From Comamonadaceae bacterium (lineage in GTDB: Bacteria > Pseudomonadota > Gammaproteobacteria > Burkholderiales > Burkholderiaceae_C), in NCBI GenBank assembly GCA_003599455.1, contig QZKF01000062.1, positions 1-37,653 on the forward strand: DNA of 37,653 bases, in the 5' to 3' direction. Under the pieces are notes generated by a model. That model saw only the letters and a program-made list of their open reading frames with translations. It was not told where the DNA came from and did no database searches. The first letter of the stretch is position 1, and each line of letters starts with the position of its first letter. Made by a program: the position numbers and the translations under genes. This document shows, one piece after another, positions 33,569 through 37,653 of this stretch.

Positions 33569-35467
33569 TCAGGCCCGGCGGCGGCGGCGCTGCATCGCCA
33601 GCACCGCGAGCACCCAGGCCCACAGGCTGATGCCCCAGAGCTGCCCCGTCGAGCCGCCCCCACCGCCCGAGGGCGGCGGCATGGCAGCGACGCCCTGCAC
33701 GGTGTCCTCGCCGACGCGGCCGAAGTTGTCGGTCGCGGTGAGCGAGAACACATAGGTCGCCTCGCGCGCCAGCGTGGCCGTGGCGACAGCGTTGCCGGCC
33801 GACGAGATGGCCACCGGCGGGCCTTCGACCTGCACCCACTGGAACGACGTGATGCTGGCGCCGGGAATGGCCACGCTCCCGCTGCCGTCGAGCGTGACGA
33901 TGGTACCGGGCTCGACCTGGGCCAGCGGCTTGATCACGACCGCCGGGCCCGTGGCCAGCTGCACCGAGGTGTGGGCATCGAGCAGGCCACTGCCACAGGT
34001 GCTGGTGTTGCAGTTGCACAGGCCCGCGCCGGGCGTGCCGCAAAGTGGCACACCGCCCAAGCTCGGCACGGTTGACCAATCCCGCGCGCCCGCCCTCATG
34101 CGTTCGATGAGCTGCCGCGGACTGAGCAGGGGATTGACCGCCAGCATCAGGCTGGCGACGCCCGCCGCCTGCGGGGCGGCAAAGCTGGTGCCCTGCTTGT
34201 AGCCGTAGGTGTCAACCAAGGGGGTGGTCGTGCCGGTGTTGTCGGTGGAGAGCAGCAATGAGGCGTTGCCGGCTTCGGTCGACCCGCCCGGCGCGGCCAG
34301 GGCCACCCGGCTGCCGAAGCTGGAGTAGGACGCCTTGGCGCCATCCTTGCGCACCGAGGCCACCGTCATCACGCGGCGGCAGTCGGCCGGGCGTGTGAGC
34401 GTGGTGTCGGCGTTGCCGGCGGCCACCACCACGAGCGCGCCGGCGTTGGTGACCGCGTCGATCGTGGTCTGGTAGGCCCAGGAGCAAGGCGCGTCGCCGC
34501 CAAAACTGAGGTTGATCACGCGCGCCGGGTTGGGGTTGGCGGGCAGGCCCGAGACCGGCAGGCCGGCGGCCCAGCGCAGGCCGTCGAGCAGGTCGGACAC
34601 CAGGGCGCCGCACTTGCCCGACACGCGCACCGGCAGCACGCGGGCGCCCCAGTTCAGCCCCGCGACGCCCAGGGTGTTGTTCGTGGCGGCGGCGATCTGC
34701 CCCACGATGAAGGTGCCATGCCAGGAACTGTCGGAGAGATCACAGCCGGCGAACAGCGGGTTCAGCAGGTCGGTCGGGTTCACCCAGTCGCCCGGGTCGC
34801 TGGGGTCGTTGTCCCGGCCGTTGAAGTCGTTCGCCACGGACAGCTCGCTCACCAGGTCATAGCCCGGCAGCAGGCGTGGCCCCAGTGGCGCGAGGTCCGG
34901 ATGGCCGAAGCGCACGCCACTGTCGACCACCGCCACCACCACCCCGCTGCCGGTGGTGTCCGCCCAGGCGGCGGGCATGTTGAGCCCCGAGATGTTGGTC
35001 GTGCCGTTGGGCGCTTCCAGATGCCACTGCTGGCCCAGCAAGCTGTCATCGGGCACCTGCAGGCGCGGCACCAGCACGTCGGGCTCGACCCAGGCCACGT
35101 CGGGGTGCAGGCGGGCGCGGCGCAGGGCGTTGTCCAGCGCCTTGCCACTCAGCGGGCGGTCAAAGCGCAGCAGCTGGGCATTGCCCGCCTCGCGTGCCAC
35201 GCCCTGCGGCAGCCCGGCTTCGCGCGCCAGGCGCGTCAGGCGCTCGCGGGCCTCGCGGGTGGACCTGTCCCACCGGGCCTGGACCTGTTCGCGCCCGGAT
35301 GCCCAGGGCCTATGGCCAGCGCCAGCCGCTTCCTCATCGGCCGCGGCGTCCTTGAACCCGATGATCAGGCCGGTGGCTTCGGCTTGCGACAAGGGCTGCG
35401 CCGCCACGGCAGTGGTACCCGCCAGAACGGCGAAGCACAAGAGCGTTCCTGAAAGCCAGCGGCGCAT
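33569..35467 (-). CDS. Secreted S8 (subtilisin-like) serine protease with GlyGly-CTERM-like tail
   Basis: The product has about 632 residues. A signal peptide (about 1-23, cleavage after TAVAA) and an Arg/Ala-rich propeptide-like region are followed by the subtilase domain with catalytic Asp182 (VVDSGV), His250 (WHGTFIVG) and Ser428 (QGTSFAAP), and the oxyanion Asn352 (AAGN). Several cysteines may form disulfides. Residues about 515-600 resemble a PKD-type beta-sandwich domain. The C-terminus is PPPSGGGGGSTG, one hydrophobic helix and RRRRR. This matches a GlyGly-CTERM signal, which a rhomboid-type rhombosortase would cut during surface delivery. I chose the ATG at 35467; GTG at 35482 is possible. 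Confidence 0.92.
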   Translation of the reverse strand: MRRWLSGTLLCFAVLAGTTAVAAQPLSQAEATGLIIGFKDAAADEEAAGAGHRPWASGREQVQARWDRSTREARERLTRLAREAGLPQGVAREAGNAQLLRFDRPLSGKALDNALRRARLHPDVAWVEPDVLVPRLQVPDDSLLGQQWHLEAPNGTTNISGLNMPAAWADTTGSGVVVAVVDSGVRFGHPDLAPLGPRLLPGYDLVSELSVANDFNGRDNDPSDPGDWVNPTDLLNPLFAGCDLSDSSWHGTFIVGQIAAATNNTLGVAGLNWGARVLPVRVSGKCGALVSDLLDGLRWAAGLPVSGLPANPNPARVINLSFGGDAPCSWAYQTTIDAVTNAGALVVVAAGNADTTLTRPADCRRVMTVASVRKDGAKASYSSFGSRVALAAPGGSTEAGNASLLLSTDNTGTTTPLVDTYGYKQGTSFAAPQAAGVASLMLAVNPLLSPRQLIERMRAGARDWSTVPSLGGVPLCGTPGAGLCNCNTSTCGSGLLDAHTSVQLATGPAVVIKPLAQVEPGTIVTLDGSGSVAIPGASITSFQWVQVEGPPVAISSAGNAVATATLAREATYVFSLTATDNFGRVGEDTVQGVAAMPPPSGGGGGSTGQLWGISLWAWVLAVLAMQRRRRRA

Positions 35468-35606
35468 GGTGGTGAGGTGCACGAGCCGGTCGACTCATGC
35501 GGGCAAGGGGGTAAGAAGTAACGACACATTCTGACATGTCAGTCTTTGTTATCGACCCTGTCACCCGCCGTTTCGGCAATTCCGCACAGCTTTACATCGC
35601 CCACGC

Positions 35607-36506
35607 TCAACGGCCAAGGGCGACCACACCGCGCGGCTGGGCCTCGAACCAGTCCAGCGCCGCGTTCCACAGCGGCAGCGCCCGGGGCCGGAAGTAGCCC
35701 ATGTGGCCGATCGGGCCCAGGCCCGCGCTGCGCGGGTCGATCGTGACGGCGCGCACCGCGGTGTTGCGGTACCCGGCCATGAAGGCGTCGCGCGAGGCGG
35801 GCGGCGCCCAGGCATCGTCCAGCGCGTTGACCGCCACGATCGGAAAGCGCACATCGCCGAAGCGCTCGGTGGTGGCCTTCATTTGCGGGTCGTCGAAGAA
35901 GTAGCGCGGGTAACTGCACCACTGGCGCCACTGGCGGTACACGTCCAGCGGCAGGTCTTCGCCCATGCCGAGCCGGCTCCAGGGCAGGTAGCCAGCCAGG
36001 CGTGTCCACACCGGGCCGAGCACGCGCCACATGAAGAGCACGCGCAGGCGCTCCAGCGGCGGCATCCAGCCATGCCAGCCGGCGCCGGTGGCAAACGTGT
36101 ACGCGCCATCCACCGCGCCGGGGTCGGGCAGCAGCCCGAGCGCGTGGCCGCCGTAGGAATGGCCCACCAGGTACAGCGGCATGCCGTCCTGGCGCATCGC
36201 CTCGACGCCAGCGGCCAGGTCCAGCCGGCCCCAGTCGAGGTAGTCCATGCGAAAGCCCTTGAGGGTGGACGGGGCCGATCGGCCGATGCCGCGGTAGTCC
36301 AGCGTGAGCACCTCGAAGCCGCGCCGCGCGGCGTGTTCGGCGAAGCGCCGGTAAAAGCCTTGCGGCACGCCGGTCGCGCCGCCGACCACGAGGTGGGCGC
36401 GCGCGGGCACCGTGCTGCGGTAGCGCTGGGCCGACAGCAGATAGCCGTCGGCGGCGCGCAGGTTGAGGGGTTCGGCGTGCACAGGGTGTTCGGGGAGGGG
36501 GCTCAT
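35607..36506 (-). CDS. Alpha/beta-hydrolase (S33-like)
   Basis: This 299-residue protein has the alpha/beta-hydrolase order: strand HLVVGGATGVPQGFYRRFAE with the oxyanion region, LTLDYRGIGRS (68-77), the nucleophile elbow GHSYGG with Ser117 (115-120), an acidic member near VNALDDAW, and the C-terminal His in GPIGHMGYF. Lipase, esterase or peptidase activity cannot be told apart. The start overlaps the stop of the TetR gene by 4 bp, so both genes are one operon under TetR control. Its substrate or a related compound may relieve that regulator. The 140 bp between this gene and the protease gene show no clear terminator. Confidence 0.88.
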   Translation of the reverse strand: MSPLPEHPVHAEPLNLRAADGYLLSAQRYRSTVPARAHLVVGGATGVPQGFYRRFAEHAARRGFEVLTLDYRGIGRSAPSTLKGFRMDYLDWGRLDLAAGVEAMRQDGMPLYLVGHSYGGHALGLLPDPGAVDGAYTFATGAGWHGWMPPLERLRVLFMWRVLGPVWTRLAGYLPWSRLGMGEDLPLDVYRQWRQWCSYPRYFFDDPQMKATTERFGDVRFPIVAVNALDDAWAPPASRDAFMAGYRNTAVRAVTIDPRSAGLGPIGHMGYFRPRALPLWNAALDWFEAQPRGVVALGR

Positions 36507-37111
36507 GGGTGTGCTCCGGTGGGTCGTTGGGCGAGCAGGCGCAGCAGGGTCTGCGTGGCCTGGGCGATGGGGGCGGTGCTCTGGGCGACGCGCGCCTGCA
36601 ACAGGCCGCCTTCGTAGGTGGCGACGATCAGCGCCGCGATGCCCTGGGCGGATTCGTGCGGCTCGCCGGCCTGCTCCAGCGCCCGGGCGATGCGTTCGCG
36701 CAGGCGGGCGAAGGCGGCGTCGAGGGCGCTGCGCAGCAGCCTGTCGTCGGGCGTGGTCTCCAGCGCCACCGTGGCCAGCGGGCAGCCCGACTCGAAGCCC
36801 GTGTCGCTCAGCCGTGCGGTGGCGCCAGCCATCCAGCGCCGCGTGGCCTCGATCGGATCGGGCGTGGTCGCGAGCAGCGTGTCGAGGCCACGCAGCATGC
36901 GCGCCACCACGTCGTCGATCGCCGCGGCGGCGAGCTCGGCCTTGCCGCCCGGGAAGTGGTGGTACAGCACGCCCTTGGGCGCGCCCGCCTGGGCCAGCAG
37001 TTCGGTCAGGCCGATGCCGTGCAGGCCGCGCCGGCGCAGGGCGTCGGTCATGGCCGCGATCAGGCGCTCGCGGGTGCCAGGGGTGGGGGCAGGGTTGGAC
37101 GTGTCGGCCAT
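36503..37111 (-). CDS. TetR-family repressor (LmrA/YxaF-like)
   Basis: The 202-residue protein has an N-terminal helix-turn-helix domain: TRERLIAAMTDALRRRGLHG, then LTELLAQAGAPKGVLYHHFP with the KGVLYHHF recognition helix. A helical ligand-binding domain contains SGCPLATVALE, seen in the LmrA/YxaF group. It should repress its own operon together with the hydrolase gene that starts in its stop codon. A palindrome TAGACCGGTCGGTCTA sits between its promoter elements. The ATG at 37111 lies just downstream of the -10 box, so the mRNA may be leaderless. Confidence 0.92.
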   Translation of the reverse strand: MADTSNPAPTPGTRERLIAAMTDALRRRGLHGIGLTELLAQAGAPKGVLYHHFPGGKAELAAAAIDDVVARMLRGLDTLLATTPDPIEATRRWMAGATARLSDTGFESGCPLATVALETTPDDRLLRSALDAAFARLRERIARALEQAGEPHESAQGIAALIVATYEGGLLQARVAQSTAPIAQATQTLLRLLAQRPTGAHP

Positions 37112-37119
37112 GGGCGCAA

Positions 37120-37146
37120 TCTATAGACCGGTCGGTCTAGTGTCAA
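37120..37146 (-). promoter_or_regulatory. Promoter of the TetR-hydrolase operon
   Basis: TTGACA (37141-37146, read on the minus strand) is a perfect -35 box. TATAGA (37120-37125) at 15 bp or TAGATT at 17 bp would serve as the -10. Transcription should begin within two or three bases of the ATG at 37111. Confidence 0.7.
37124..37139. promoter_or_regulatory. TetR operator
   Basis: TAGACCG-GT-CGGTCTA is a perfect 7+7 inverted repeat filling the spacer between the -35 and -10 boxes of the operon. This placement would block RNA polymerase directly and makes autorepression by the adjacent TetR protein likely. The YTAGACC/GGTCTA half-sites match those reported for LmrA/YxaF-type repressors. Confidence 0.8.
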
Positions 37147-37178
37147 GCCACCCCCTGTCGCGTGGGTGTGCCGGACAA

Positions 37179-37206
37179 CAAAAAAGCGCCCGAAGGCGCT
37201 TTTTTG
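37179..37206 (-). terminator. Intrinsic terminator after gap
   Basis: AAAAAAGCGCC (37180-37190) pairs with GGCGCTTTTTT (37195-37205) around CGAA. It ends the gap transcript on the minus strand in six T and can work in both directions. It also insulates the TetR promoter. Confidence 0.9.
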
Positions 37207-37223
37207 TTTGAGTGAGCATGCGC

Positions 37224-37653
<430 letters not shown>

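Overview
This looks like a chromosomal segment of a high-GC betaproteobacterium of the order Burkholderiales, most likely family Comamonadaceae (Hydrogenophaga/Acidovorax-like). The assignment rests on gene content and neighbourhood (recA-recX near argC and sucCD, a TerC/YjbE gene behind a yybP-ykoY leader, pilA followed by a PglL-like ligase, birA followed by a SPOR-like gene, a DUF3717/DUF1289 protein) and on the very high GC. It is inference without a database search. The window is densely coded, with 34 protein genes (two cut by the window edges). I see no tRNA, rRNA, insertion sequence, prophage or CRISPR array.

Layout. 3-2979 (+): the tail of an operon with a GPH-type MFS transporter, DUF3833 lipoprotein, SDR oxidoreductase and NTF2-like protein. 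This set resembles the end of RpoE/ChrR-linked lipid and photo-oxidative stress clusters. 2986-6436: GST (-), purB (+), a di-iron MBL-fold protein of the ODP type (+) and a DUF3717-DUF1289 protein (-). 6550-8093 (+): promoter, Mn-type yybP-ykoY riboswitch, TerC/YjbE exporter, terminator and a small four-helix membrane protein. 8125-10383: M48 periplasmic protease (-) and moaC (+). 10423-12661 (-): sigma-54 promoter, major type IV pilin, terminator, then a PglL/TfpO-like O-oligosaccharyltransferase. The base composition of this block looks lower in GC than its surroundings. 12787-17973 (-): an MBL-fold phosphodiesterase-like protein, and a signalling operon made of a CHASE2 Ser/Thr kinase, a PP2C phosphatase and an FHA protein. 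18194-20300 (-): sucCD. 20475-23050 (+): short-form argC and a DHA2 exporter. 23060-24742 (-): recA-recX under a perfect LexA box. 24824-27637 (+): MarR regulator and a TctD/TctE-like two-component pair. 27638-31287 (-): beta-class GST and a very long topoisomerase III. 31385-33550 (+): SET-domain lysine methyltransferase, birA and a SPOR-like protein. 33569-37653 (-): a secreted S8 protease with a GlyGly-CTERM-like tail, a TetR/hydrolase operon with an operator palindrome in its promoter, and the 3' end of gap.

Most notable system. Topoisomerase III carries two C-terminal additions: a Lys/Ala/Pro-rich tail like that of histone H1 (residues about 864-923) and a SWIB domain (about 924-991). 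It is transcribed divergently from a stand-alone SET-domain lysine methyltransferase. Their start codons are 97 bp apart, across a region with an alternating purine-pyrimidine (Z-DNA-prone) palindrome. A writer enzyme beside a topoisomerase with a lysine-rich tail suggests a bacterial chromatin-like module in which the SET enzyme methylates the tail or other DNA-binding proteins. Other points of interest are the complete kinase/phosphatase/FHA circuit, the sigma-54-driven glycosylated-pilin locus, the metal riboswitch with a second long hairpin before the start codon, and two genes whose promoters imply leaderless mRNAs.
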